From: Bacteroidota bacterium | GTDB taxonomy: Bacteria; Bacteroidota; Bacteroidia; JACCXN01 | NCBI GenBank assembly: GCA_013696965.1 | Contig: JACCXN010000095.1 | Span: 1 to 10,594 of the forward strand | Reading direction: 5' to 3' | DNA: 10,594 nt | In this document: positions 1-7,327 of the stretch, in pieces | Layout: every line of letters begins with the position of its first letter | Position numbering within the stretch: the first letter of the stretch is position 1 | The notes under the pieces: model-generated | What the model saw: the letters and a program-made list of their open reading frames with translations, nothing else | The model's database searches: none | Told to the model about the DNA's origin: nothing | Program-made: the position numbers and the translations under genes

Positions 1-980
1 TGTAATCCGCTTTTTAAGCACTCTTCTACCAGGTTTAACATTTTTCTATTTTCGCTCATGATTTGTTTTTTGGCAAAACTCAGGAAAATGATGGGGTTAG
101 GCAAGATGTAGTTGGCCGGGGGGATACTGCACAAAGTCTTATATATATTTTGAAGAACAATAGGGTGTTTAGCTTGCAGTGTAATATTGTATGGCATACT
201 AAAAGGCTCAGGTCTTTCTTCATCGCTATTAAATGTTAGTAATACATTTTCTTCTTTTTTTAGATTGAAGTTTTGTCCGTCAAATATTTTACTCCCTCCT
301 TTACCCTTTACATCATAGATAGTCCTAAAGAGTGATAAATATTGTATTATGTCTTGTTCGACAGCTTTGCTAAAGTCAGAGTTGCAAATATCACACTCAT
401 CATATAAAACTATTGTCTTATTACCCAGTCCTTCAGAAATAGCATGAGCCTTACTATCAAAAGAAATATTCGGCTTCTCATTATTACAAAACCTACAGAC
501 TCTTTTGCTTTTTACAGGTTCTCCAATATTAATTCTTTTGTCACCATAGACTCTAATTTGATATTTTTTCATTAATTCACCAAACAGGTCTGTTGTCTGC
601 TTATTGAATTCTTCAAAGGATTTACCTTCTTCTGTTGCTCTCAAATAATCGTACAGCTTAAGATTGTCAACGTTTTCAGATTGGATGCCTGGTAAAAAGA
701 AAAATGGTTCATTAGCCTTTAGTTTTCTGAAATATGCAGAAATCTTATTTAATTGTGGAAGGTCTTTTTTATACTTATCTGTAAACAATTCCATTTTTTG
801 TCTAACTTCCTGTGAGTTTTTTTGCAGAGATTCTATAACAAATTTTTCATTTGCATCAACCCTTGTGAAAATCATTAATATATCTTCAACAAATTGTTCC
901 ACTATTTCTTTTGCTTCTGACTTTATTTCAAAAGCAAAAGTGTCCGACAGTGCTATAAACTTTATTTTGTACTTATACAT
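1..980 (-). CDS. HNH_5-type endonuclease-like protein, partial (3' end beyond the window)
   Basis: The frame is open from an ATG at 980 down to base 1 with no stop, giving at least 326 residues; the C-terminus lies outside the window. The N-terminal 160 residues are charged, probably helical, and not recognised. Residues 162-200 carry the nuclease signature: CRFC (C162, C165), a histidine in KAHAIS (H179), GLGN (N187), then DECDICN (C196, C199, N200). The spacing CxxC, H, GN, CxxCN is that of the HNH_5 family, in which four cysteines bind a structural zinc and the histidine/asparagine pair belongs to the metal-dependent catalytic site. The following 130 residues are unassigned. The gene starts 40 bases after the palindrome at 1021-1146 and reads in the same direction as its neighbours. 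A role as a restriction or anti-phage nuclease is inferred from fold and neighbourhood. The domain call is fairly firm; the biological role is not. Confidence 0.8.
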   Translation of the reverse strand, partial: MYKYKIKFIALSDTFAFEIKSEAKEIVEQFVEDILMIFTRVDANEKFVIESLQKNSQEVRQKMELFTDKYKKDLPQLNKISAYFRKLKANEPFFFLPGIQSENVDNLKLYDYLRATEEGKSFEEFNKQTTDLFGELMKKYQIRVYGDKRINIGEPVKSKRVCRFCNNEKPNISFDSKAHAISEGLGNKTIVLYDECDICNSDFSKAVEQDIIQYLSLFRTIYDVKGKGGSKIFDGQNFNLKKEENVLLTFNSDEERPEPFSMPYNITLQAKHPIVLQNIYKTLCSIPPANYILPNPIIFLSFAKKQIMSENRKMLNLVEECLKSGL

Positions 981-1020
981 AATTTTATTGACTTAATCTA
1001 CGATCTAACAGGGTTGCAGC

Positions 1021-1146
1021 TAACGTTTTGGCGCTTGGCGCAGTGGCGGACTTAGAAGCACGAACCTGTCAACCTGCATAAATGCCCAATAGAAGCACCG
1101 CACTTGACTTAACCACTTCACCCGCCATTGAGCCAAACGCCTGTTA
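1021..1146. repeat. Imperfect long palindrome, attC-like intergenic element
   Basis: The left arm is 1021-1049 and the right arm 1122-1146. Read inward on opposite strands, both start TAAC, then after a short variable spacer share GGCGYTTGGCKCARTGGCGG with only a few differences. The loop between them is about 72 bases. The outermost bases are TAAC and GTTA, the same end-symmetry as integron attC sites (AAC/GTT cores), and the 126-bp length is in the attC range. The element lies 11 bases after the stop of the RES gene and 40 bases before the start of the HNH_5 gene, the position an attC would hold between two cassettes. The flanking core bases do not fully fit RYYYAAC/GTTRRRY, so it could instead be another dispersed palindromic repeat or a small non-autonomous mobile element. 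Confidence 0.6.
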
Positions 1147-1157
1147 CCGCCGTTTTT

Positions 1158-2324
1158 CTAATATTTTGTAATCTTACACTTCCCACTTTCAATGTCTGCT
1201 GAAATTTTTTTGTATTTAATATTGTCAAGCCGTTTACCATCTTGATAGACTACATTAACCTTGTCGTTACGCCCTAGTTTAATCGATTTATTGTTTCTAG
1301 TTTCCCCCTTAGTCAAATGATTTGTCGGTGTAAAATCGAATGTGATATTTTTAGGAGTATTGGGTTGATCATATCGAACTTGTTTCCCTTCTCCTGTTTG
1401 AAGTTGTCGAAACAGCTTGAATATTTCATCTGCCTTTTCATTGTATAAAATTTTCCCATTTTCAAAGTCAAATGCAGTTGTCCCAAATGAACCTATAAGT
1501 TGGTCGGTTGTAACTTCATCAGAGGTTGGGTCTAAATTCTCGTATTCGTCAAGAATAAACCGTGTTTCTACTCCAATTAAATTATATCGTTCCAAAATCA
1601 AATCATTACGAATTGCGAAGTTCTCTCCAAACTTCTTCTTCTGAACGCTTGGATAAATTATCGCTTCAATATTCTTGTCAGATACTACGGGGTGAAAGAG
1701 TTGTTCTGATGCAAGTAAGGAGCTAAACAAATAGTCAGCTAGTCTTTCTCTTGAAACTTCTAAACTAAAGGCGGCTATCAAAAATTCTTCAAGTAAATGT
1801 CCAATTCCAACAAGAGGATGATTTGTGTTTTTTAGTTCTCTTTTTTCTCTGCGGACTATGTTACAGTTGACTTTTGTATTGGGTTTTAATTCAAAGTGGG
1901 AAAGGGTAATAACATCACCGTTTTTAGGTTTGGTCTCCCAATATGCCCCCCCTTCAGATGTCGCACAGTATAAAACCTGTTGTCCGGGTATGTTACACCG
2001 ACCGTAGTTAGTGTCTTTTATTGGTGGAGCAAGTAATTCAGATATCTCTGTCAGAAAACTTAATTCTTTTCCTTTAGAAGCAAGTATGCGATTATTTACT
2101 GAAATCCGAACCAATCTTGAAGGTGGATTGTCTGTATAGCCAACTGCTTTTAGATTGAAAAATGTTTTTATGTTCTGTGAAAGATTTTCAAGCTCGTCAG
2201 AAGTTAAGTCGTGTGTCTTATTGAAAAGTGTTCTGTAATAGTCAAGTTTCTCCTTGACTTTGTCGGCAGGATTAAGATTGAGCTTCTCAGTATTGAACTT
2301 ATTATTTGCAACTTTTTCAATCAT
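1158..2324 (-). CDS. RES-domain protein, predicted NAD+-degrading toxin or effector
   Basis: This 388-residue protein has a RES-type core. The visible hallmarks are an early SRLVRIS segment (residues 69-75), YGRCNIPG with R109, QVLYCAT (115-122), AYWE with E130, and AIIYPSVQ with S226. They match the order Arg, Tyr, Glu, Ser expected at the RES active site. Characterised RES toxins such as MbcT degrade NAD+ and resemble ADP-ribosyltransferases. The usual RES toxin is about 150-230 residues. Here there are an N-terminal extension of about 60 residues and a C-terminal tail of about 130 residues that is lysine-rich and beta-like, so it is a longer subfamily. No Xre/MbcA-type antitoxin gene adjoins it on either side within the window. 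An in-frame TGA directly precedes the ATG, fixing the start. NAD-depletion in phage or stress defence is inference. Confidence 0.75.
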   Translation of the reverse strand: MIEKVANNKFNTEKLNLNPADKVKEKLDYYRTLFNKTHDLTSDELENLSQNIKTFFNLKAVGYTDNPPSRLVRISVNNRILASKGKELSFLTEISELLAPPIKDTNYGRCNIPGQQVLYCATSEGGAYWETKPKNGDVITLSHFELKPNTKVNCNIVRREKRELKNTNHPLVGIGHLLEEFLIAAFSLEVSRERLADYLFSSLLASEQLFHPVVSDKNIEAIIYPSVQKKKFGENFAIRNDLILERYNLIGVETRFILDEYENLDPTSDEVTTDQLIGSFGTTAFDFENGKILYNEKADEIFKLFRQLQTGEGKQVRYDQPNTPKNITFDFTPTNHLTKGETRNNKSIKLGRNDKVNVVYQDGKRLDNIKYKKISADIESGKCKITKY

Positions 2325-2744
2325 TCAATGTCGGTTGTTGTAGTCCCAAAATGGCAGGTAACTAGTTTATAGATGAAGGTTTGTTTCGTATATCACCGCT
2401 TAGATAGCTATATGCATGTTTTTCATTTTCTATGCTCGCATTATCTTTATGTATCTAATTCATCTAACGCAATAAAGTAAAAAACAAATCTTGGTTAATC
2501 CTAATATTGAATGAAAAACAGGTAATTATACCTATGGTGGGTTATTGGGAAACTGGCCATTTATTCTTAAATCCTTTCTGCTCTATAATTAATTGTTTTC
2601 TCTGTAGAAGTTTGATAGTTACCGAAAAGTAAAAGGGAACACAATTTTTATCAATGCGAGAAGATAGGTCAGGAATTCAAGAGGGGAAGCGGATATGCTT
2701 ATTAATTGTCCACCAAGTAGATTATTATGCTACAAGTTTTTCTA
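2325..2744. other. 420-bp intergenic gap with no gene found
   Basis: No open frame longer than about 20 codons with a start is apparent on either strand. The gap holds the upstream region of the RES gene and the downstream region of the AlbA_2 gene. On the minus strand, GTTACCTGC at 2354-2362 resembles GTTAGCTGC at the end of the palindrome at 1021-1146, and it lies at nearly the same distance (34 versus 40 bases) from the next start codon. The segment 2541-2563 contains AAACTGGCCATTT, reminiscent of words seen near IS21-family ends, but too short to call. I see no convincing terminator or Bacteroidota promoter (TAnnTTTG). Confidence 0.5.
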
Positions 2745-3770
2745 TCAACGTCCTAAAATATTTCGCAATTTCTCTTCTTTGCTCATAGACATTGCTTGAG
2801 GAAGCTCATGCATAAAAATATTTTCAGTCCTCTCGACTTCGATAGGATTTACTGAGTGTCCGGCTTCGGCAGCCATGCTTAATTGATATTTATATTCGGA
2901 AGATTTTAGTGGTGAATTTTTTCCTCCGAAATGCAGTATCATTCTCATCTCACCCATTATTTCAGCAGCAGGAATGACAATTATAAGAGATGTCTTGAGT
3001 GGAGCACCATGATGAAGAACATCTATCAAATCATCGCCAATAACTTGTGCTCCGTTCAGCCAATATTCATAAGTTGATGCAGGATTATCATAACCTTGGA
3101 AGACTCCTTTTGTTGTTGTTAGCCTAAAAGAAAGATTTGTTTCATTTTGAAGCGGTGACCAATTGAGTATCAATACCTCGAGGTGCAAATTATATGACAA
3201 TAAATGACCTTGAATCGTAATATTATTGATTTTTACATACCCTTCTATATCCGGAAATTTTATTTGACGGAACATTGCTTCAACGTAGTAATGTGGAGCA
3301 GGGACACTTTGTCCATCGAGTCGCATGTAATAAATATGATTGGTTTGATGAGGAGAAAATGGGCTCTTCTGTATTTCAAAAACACAAATGCAATCTGTGT
3401 CGTTTTCTATGATTTTAACATTTATACCTTCTGGCATTGGGATTATATTGCCTGAAGCTTTGGAAATAACTCTATCTTTCTCTAAAACAATATTTATTGG
3501 ACTTAGCGCTCCCTGAAATGATTTTTCCTTCTTGTCACCGATCCTTCTTCCAACTGGAGTTCCCCATATTATTATTCCACCATTTGAATTTAGAAAGGCA
3601 CATGCTGCCTTGTAAATGCCCTCATATTTAGAATCCATCGAACCATGTTCCACAAACGATTTGTATTCTATGGAATCTGTTTCCTCCTTCGCTTCTGCAA
3701 AGTAGCCTTCAATATCATTCCAAGTAAGATCATTTAATGGTTTGCCAAAATAGTTTTGAGAATAGTTCAT
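2745..3770 (-). CDS. AlbA_2 (Schlafen-type) domain protein with beta-rich C-terminal domain
   Basis: This 341-residue protein has an N-terminal AlbA_2/Schlafen-like domain at about residues 18-170. Diagnostic pieces are EETDSIEYKSF (E30, D32, E35, K37), ACAFLNSNGGIIIWG (56-70), NIIPMP (108-113), VFEIQKSPFSPHQT (130-143), YYMRLDGQSVPAP (147-159) and the closing FRQI. Family members bind nucleic acids, and some Schlafen-type proteins cut RNA using acidic residues like those seen here. Residues 175-300 are rich in alternating hydrophobic strands and look like a beta-sandwich of unknown function, an unusual addition. A short charged tail ends at LRNILGR. It begins 45 bases after the TerB/BRCT gene on the same strand and may be the last gene of the run. 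Possible roles are an RNase effector or a DNA-binding regulator. The domain call is strong, the function unknown. Confidence 0.82.
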   Translation of the reverse strand: MNYSQNYFGKPLNDLTWNDIEGYFAEAKEETDSIEYKSFVEHGSMDSKYEGIYKAACAFLNSNGGIIIWGTPVGRRIGDKKEKSFQGALSPINIVLEKDRVISKASGNIIPMPEGINVKIIENDTDCICVFEIQKSPFSPHQTNHIYYMRLDGQSVPAPHYYVEAMFRQIKFPDIEGYVKINNITIQGHLLSYNLHLEVLILNWSPLQNETNLSFRLTTTKGVFQGYDNPASTYEYWLNGAQVIGDDLIDVLHHGAPLKTSLIIVIPAAEIMGEMRMILHFGGKNSPLKSSEYKYQLSMAAEAGHSVNPIEVERTENIFMHELPQAMSMSKEEKLRNILGR

Positions 3771-3815
3771 TTAATTATATATGAATTTTAGTGAGGTGTA
3801 GAACCTAAAACAATT

Positions 3816-4718
3816 TCAAATTAAGTCATCAACAATATCAGCAAAATCAAATTCGTGAATTAACATAATTGTATGCCCTTCCTTGCGCAGATCGATAGCC
3901 TTTTCAACTTTTCTTCCGTAACATGAAAAAGCCCAGGCCTTATTTCCTCGATCTCCAACAATTAAGTAATCTGTTTTTCGATTAATACTATCAGTTGGAA
4001 TACCGCCCAACTTAGCTATGTCCTTTTGAAGATCTTCCCGATTACCTCTTTTAAGTACTCCAGTTATGCAAAACGTTTTTCCGGAAAAGACTACATTAGG
4101 TTCACTTGAACACAAACCTGAAATACTTATCTCCGTTGTTTCTTGTTTAACAAGAGCATCGGTTGAAGAATCATGTAATTTTACGAATTGATTAAAATAT
4201 GCTTTCAAAACTAATTTCTCCTCTTCATCAATTTTATTATCCGAAAGAATAGAGGAAATCAAACTTCTCACCTCATCATATGGATAATAATTGTTTAAAT
4301 GTTCATTTTCCTCAAGCCATTTATTTAACTTGTATACTTCCTCATCACTTATAACCCCATCAGCCAATATGCCATGACAAAGCCCTTGCAAAGTTTGGAG
4401 ATCAGTTGTTACAGCATTATAATAATAGTTATCCCCTTCGTATTTTTGACATAACCAAAATAAGTCTTCTATTGTTTCCTTTGGTGGAATTTTATCTGAT
4501 ATTGTTCTTTCAATGATAGTCATAAACTCATTGAAAGGATTACGATGAATTAATTTTTTATGATTTTGCACCCATTTTTGTAGTTCATGGATTTCTTTTT
4601 CATTAACTTCATCATCAAGATTAATTCCAAGCAAAATTCCTTTTAAAGAGCTTATTGCTTTATCTGCCTGTGCTTTCGCTGTATATATTTTCAGGACTTG
4701 TTCATCAACTTTACTCAT
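3816..4718 (-). CDS. TerB-like helical protein fused to a C-terminal BRCT domain
   Basis: This 300-residue protein ends in a DNA-ligase-type BRCT domain at about 207-300. It begins VVFSGKTFCITGVL, continues through a REDLQKDIAKLGG helix, and contains TDYLIVGDRGNKAW and KVEKAIDLRKEG, close to the BRCT domain of NAD-dependent DNA ligase LigA. The N-terminal 180 residues are acidic and helical. They contain two TerB-like units: LDDEVNEKEIHELQKWV (34-50) and the clearer ILADGVISDEEVYKLNKWL (117-135), followed by DNKIDEEEKLVL (160-171). A linker at about 182-205 joins the halves. BRCT domains bind phosphopeptides or DNA ends; TerB-like domains are linked to metal-dependent and phage or stress resistance systems. 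No catalytic domain is visible, so an adaptor or DNA-damage sensor role is inferred. It is encoded 59 bases downstream of a small nuclease-like gene and 45 bases upstream of the AlbA_2 gene. Confidence 0.82.
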   Translation of the reverse strand: MSKVDEQVLKIYTAKAQADKAISSLKGILLGINLDDEVNEKEIHELQKWVQNHKKLIHRNPFNEFMTIIERTISDKIPPKETIEDLFWLCQKYEGDNYYYNAVTTDLQTLQGLCHGILADGVISDEEVYKLNKWLEENEHLNNYYPYDEVRSLISSILSDNKIDEEEKLVLKAYFNQFVKLHDSSTDALVKQETTEISISGLCSSEPNVVFSGKTFCITGVLKRGNREDLQKDIAKLGGIPTDSINRKTDYLIVGDRGNKAWAFSCYGRKVEKAIDLRKEGHTIMLIHEFDFADIVDDLI

Positions 4719-4777
4719 TGTTTTTTGTTTTAAATTTACGTATAATTATTTGTTGATTTCATATTATTTAAAATCAT

Positions 4778-5281
4778 TTATAAATACCCCTTTACCCTTT
4801 CTCCGGTAATAACCCTTCCATATTTACCAAATAGATGTCCTTCCTGAAGCATTGTTCTCCTTGTAAAAGGATTAGCGTTTATACGCCCATCCTCTACTGC
4901 CTTTATAAAGCCCTTTCTGTTAACATGCCCAATTTCAATTACCTTATAATCTTTAAGATGAACAAGTACGAAATCAGTCCAATCGCCAGTTATTTTTGTT
5001 GTTTGTCCGCTACTATTTTCGCAACTGATCAACTTTACTGAAACCCTTGTTTTCTTATCGGCACTATGTAGATCATATTCCTTTTCAACTTTGCTTTTCG
5101 CTTTGATTAAGATAAGACCCATTTCCTTTTGAAAAAACTGAAGAGCTATTAACTCTCCAATCCTCCCCATTATATTATCATTCCCTTTTAACGCTTCGAC
5201 ATTTTTTGCTTGATCCAAAAAATCCTTGCGAGCTTTTAAATAGGAAATAGCTAATGCCTGTAATTTTTCATATTCATCCAT
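4778..5281 (-). CDS. Small PD-(D/E)XK nuclease-like protein
   Basis: This 167-residue protein was not recognised as a named family. After a helical N-terminus (1-32), residues 38-56 read MGRIGELIALQFFQ, with E43 on a helix as in many restriction-endonuclease folds. YDL follows with D70, then the strand TRVSVKLIS with K83, and a hydrophobic strand WTDFVLVHL. The order Glu, Asp, xxK on predicted helix-strand-strand fits the PD-(D/E)XK core. However, the residue two before the lysine is Ser (S81) rather than Asp, Glu or Gln, so catalysis is uncertain. The C-terminus is basic (FTRRTM, GERVKGYL), suiting nucleic-acid contact. It lies 98 bases downstream of the larger PD-(D/E)XK-like gene and 59 bases upstream of the TerB/BRCT gene. 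It may be a nuclease subunit or an inactive DNA-binding relative. The gene is sound; the fold call is moderate. Confidence 0.65.
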   Translation of the reverse strand: MDEYEKLQALAISYLKARKDFLDQAKNVEALKGNDNIMGRIGELIALQFFQKEMGLILIKAKSKVEKEYDLHSADKKTRVSVKLISCENSSGQTTKITGDWTDFVLVHLKDYKVIEIGHVNRKGFIKAVEDGRINANPFTRRTMLQEGHLFGKYGRVITGERVKGYL

Positions 5282-5379
5282 AATGCTGTTTTATAATTTT
5301 TAATTAAAATGCTCTATGATTATTTCCTCAAGCATCAGAAACCACTTCCTATATGGCCACTTTTGTTAATTCCCTATAT

Positions 5380-6378
5380 TTAAAAACTTAAATAAAAACT
5401 CTCAGTTGGAACTGAAAAATTCTCAAAATGAAACCAAAATTTTAATGTAACACAATTACCAGGACAATCATGAAACTTTCTCAATTGCAATTGAAATCTT
5501 TTAGCTTTTAAGGATTCAAATATCATAGGAGCATTAAGTACCTTTGTATTGATTCTATTATTGTAGTCCATTTCATGATGAATGGTGCCAATGGAATGAA
5601 GAAAATGTTCAGCAGGAATACCTTTTAATTGCGAATCTATTTTTTCAATATGGATTTCTATCTTATTGAGTAATAGTATTTCAGGGCTACTATTTGTGAA
5701 TTGAAAATCAAAAACCGGATCAGCTGATAAATTTGAACTGTTTGATGAATATTTCTGATAATAACTATATTTCTCTCCCTTAAAAAGAAACCAATTGCTT
5801 ATTGTACAATCAATTGAAGACTGACTTAGTTTAAATTTCCCAACACCTTGTGGAAATAATTCTGGAAAATAGTGATATCCGATATGGTCGTGTTTTAGAA
5901 CCAATTCTATAATTTTCGTATGTCCCCAATGAGTAAGTTTGAAATGAGCCATACGAATAAGACCATTTGATTCAACTGTATATGAATTTTCATATTTTCT
6001 CCGTTGCACATCAAACCATTCCTGTTGCTCTTTATACCAATCTTCAGGTGTAATAAGAATAAACTCCTGTAGAAATTTATTTTCTGTCAATGCACTTTCA
6101 ATTGATAATTGAATTTCCTTTTTTTGATTCGAAGTAAGATTTGCTGAATAGAATTTATACTGAAAACCAATAGCGAGTTTTTTAAAATCTTCGTTTCCTC
6201 GAATATAACCATCAACTTTTTTATAATCACCTGAGGCATCAGACTCCGAAACGAAATTAATCCCTTTTATAGAATAATCTGCTTGTAAAAGAATTTTAAT
6301 AAAGCGGGCGAATTCTTGGCCACCTTCACTACCGTTTGATATTTTCTGATATAATGTAGAAGTATTTGGTATTGGCAT
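5380..6378 (-). CDS. PD-(D/E)XK nuclease-like protein with beta-rich C-terminal domain, third gene of the Septu-like operon
   Basis: In this 332-residue protein the N-terminal 120 residues suggest a restriction-endonuclease fold. GGQEFARFIKILL gives a helix with E22. SESDASGDYKKVDGYI then offers D51 and D56, and the strand AIGFQYKFYSAN gives Q73 and K75, the QxK version of the (D/E)xK motif. FILITPED (116-123) follows as a further strand, and KEQQEWFDVQRRKY as a helix. From about residue 175 the protein turns into a run of beta strands ending in LKFWFHFENFSVPTESFYLSF-like sequence, with no family recognised. The gene starts only 7 bases after the HNH gene stop, so co-transcription and joint function with the PtuA/PtuB-like pair are likely. 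Classical Septu has two genes; a nuclease-like third gene is not part of that description. Gene certain, nuclease fold probable, activity untested. Confidence 0.7.
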   Translation of the reverse strand: MPIPNTSTLYQKISNGSEGGQEFARFIKILLQADYSIKGINFVSESDASGDYKKVDGYIRGNEDFKKLAIGFQYKFYSANLTSNQKKEIQLSIESALTENKFLQEFILITPEDWYKEQQEWFDVQRRKYENSYTVESNGLIRMAHFKLTHWGHTKIIELVLKHDHIGYHYFPELFPQGVGKFKLSQSSIDCTISNWFLFKGEKYSYYQKYSSNSSNLSADPVFDFQFTNSSPEILLLNKIEIHIEKIDSQLKGIPAEHFLHSIGTIHHEMDYNNRINTKVLNAPMIFESLKAKRFQLQLRKFHDCPGNCVTLKFWFHFENFSVPTESFYLSF

Positions 6379-6385
6379 TTTTTTA

Positions 6386-7327
6386 TTATGGATTGATTAA
6401 TTTTAACTCATTAGCAACATCAAATGTTAATTTGGCTAAAACCCTTTTATCAAAATCTTTTTCATTTACGTAATTCCCAAAGGCAATTCTGTAAAGCTCA
6501 TCCTTGGAACAAGATTTAAATAATTTGAGGAACCAAATCAAATATGCGCCTTTTGATATATGAGCTTTTAAAATAATTTCCTGAATATAGTCAGAATGTT
6601 CCGAAAAAATATTTTCCAATTTAAAAACCTTATTTTGACGATTAATTGCTTTTTTATTTGTACAATTTTGCCGTTCAATTATTTTTATATCCAAATCATT
6701 TGCTCTACCTACTAATGATCGATAGTTTTTGGGAATCCATGTAAAAATAGCATTACTTCCATGTTCATTTTCATAAGGATGTAAATATTTACTTAGCGAA
6801 AATTCTTTGCTCCCTTTCTTTTTGTTACAAATTGTACAAGAAGGAATTAGATTGTAGAATGATAGAGAAAGCAAGGGGTGCGCTTTTTGCGAAAAAAAAT
6901 GATCGAATTCCGGACGAGTGACTTGATTTCCATCCTCTATTATGGTAAAGGTATATTGTCTATTACAATACAGGCAAGTTCTTATGTTTAAAGCTCCTGC
7001 CAATTTGTATGGATTCCAGCCAACATTGACTTTCCTCTTAATAAAAGCATTATAATTAAATATTTTTCTAAATTCAAGGTCAATAAGTTTTTTATCAGTC
7101 CTGTACTTTTTGATAAAGGAATACAAATCTTTCTCAATCTGTAATAAATCTTTTGGTTTGAATGTGATTAAAGCCTCGAGATTTTTTTCAATATAAATCT
7201 TGATACTCTTATTGAATCGGCAATCAGAGCTTTTTAAAGATTTTATGATTGAAGCTTTTAAACCCTCAAAATGATTTATGCAGATTAAATCTAAGTTTCG
7301 TTCTTTGCTTCTGTGTATTTTTAACAT
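6386..7327 (-). CDS. PtuB-like HNH endonuclease (Septu-like system)
   Basis: This 313-residue protein has a central HNH nuclease at about residues 116-185. The zinc/HNH residues are CLYC (C118, C121), the catalytic pair in EFDHFF (D142, H143), H150 in KAHP, N159 in FYNLIP, and CTICN (C164, C167, N168) followed by KKKGSKEF. The N-terminal 110 residues are helical and basic, and the C-terminal 120 residues are helical. The pairing of an AAA ATPase gene with this HNH type is the pattern of Septu (PtuA ATPase plus PtuB HNH), in which the complex cuts nucleic acid when phage infection activates it. The ATG follows the ATPase stop codon directly (TGA then ATG, no gap), so translation is probably coupled. 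All HNH residues are present and the frame is intact even though the partner is truncated. The Septu assignment rests on gene order and domain type, so related ATPase-HNH defence pairs remain possible. Confidence 0.8.
   Translation of the reverse strand: MLKIHRSKERNLDLICINHFEGLKASIIKSLKSSDCRFNKSIKIYIEKNLEALITFKPKDLLQIEKDLYSFIKKYRTDKKLIDLEFRKIFNYNAFIKRKVNVGWNPYKLAGALNIRTCLYCNRQYTFTIIEDGNQVTRPEFDHFFSQKAHPLLSLSFYNLIPSCTICNKKKGSKEFSLSKYLHPYENEHGSNAIFTWIPKNYRSLVGRANDLDIKIIERQNCTNKKAINRQNKVFKLENIFSEHSDYIQEIILKAHISKGAYLIWFLKLFKSCSKDELYRIAFGNYVNEKDFDKRVLAKLTFDVANELKLINP

Noticed and set aside
664-996. Plus-strand open frame of 110 codons
   Set aside because: It is antisense to the clear HNH_5-type gene, whose motifs validate the other strand.
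2550-5364. AAACTGGCCATTTA at 2550-2563 and its near inverted match at 5350-5363, bracketing the three-gene set
   Set aside because: TGGCCA is self-palindromic and 12 of 14 matches are expected many times by chance in 10 kb; no transposase or target duplication is seen, so an IS21-like remnant cannot be supported.
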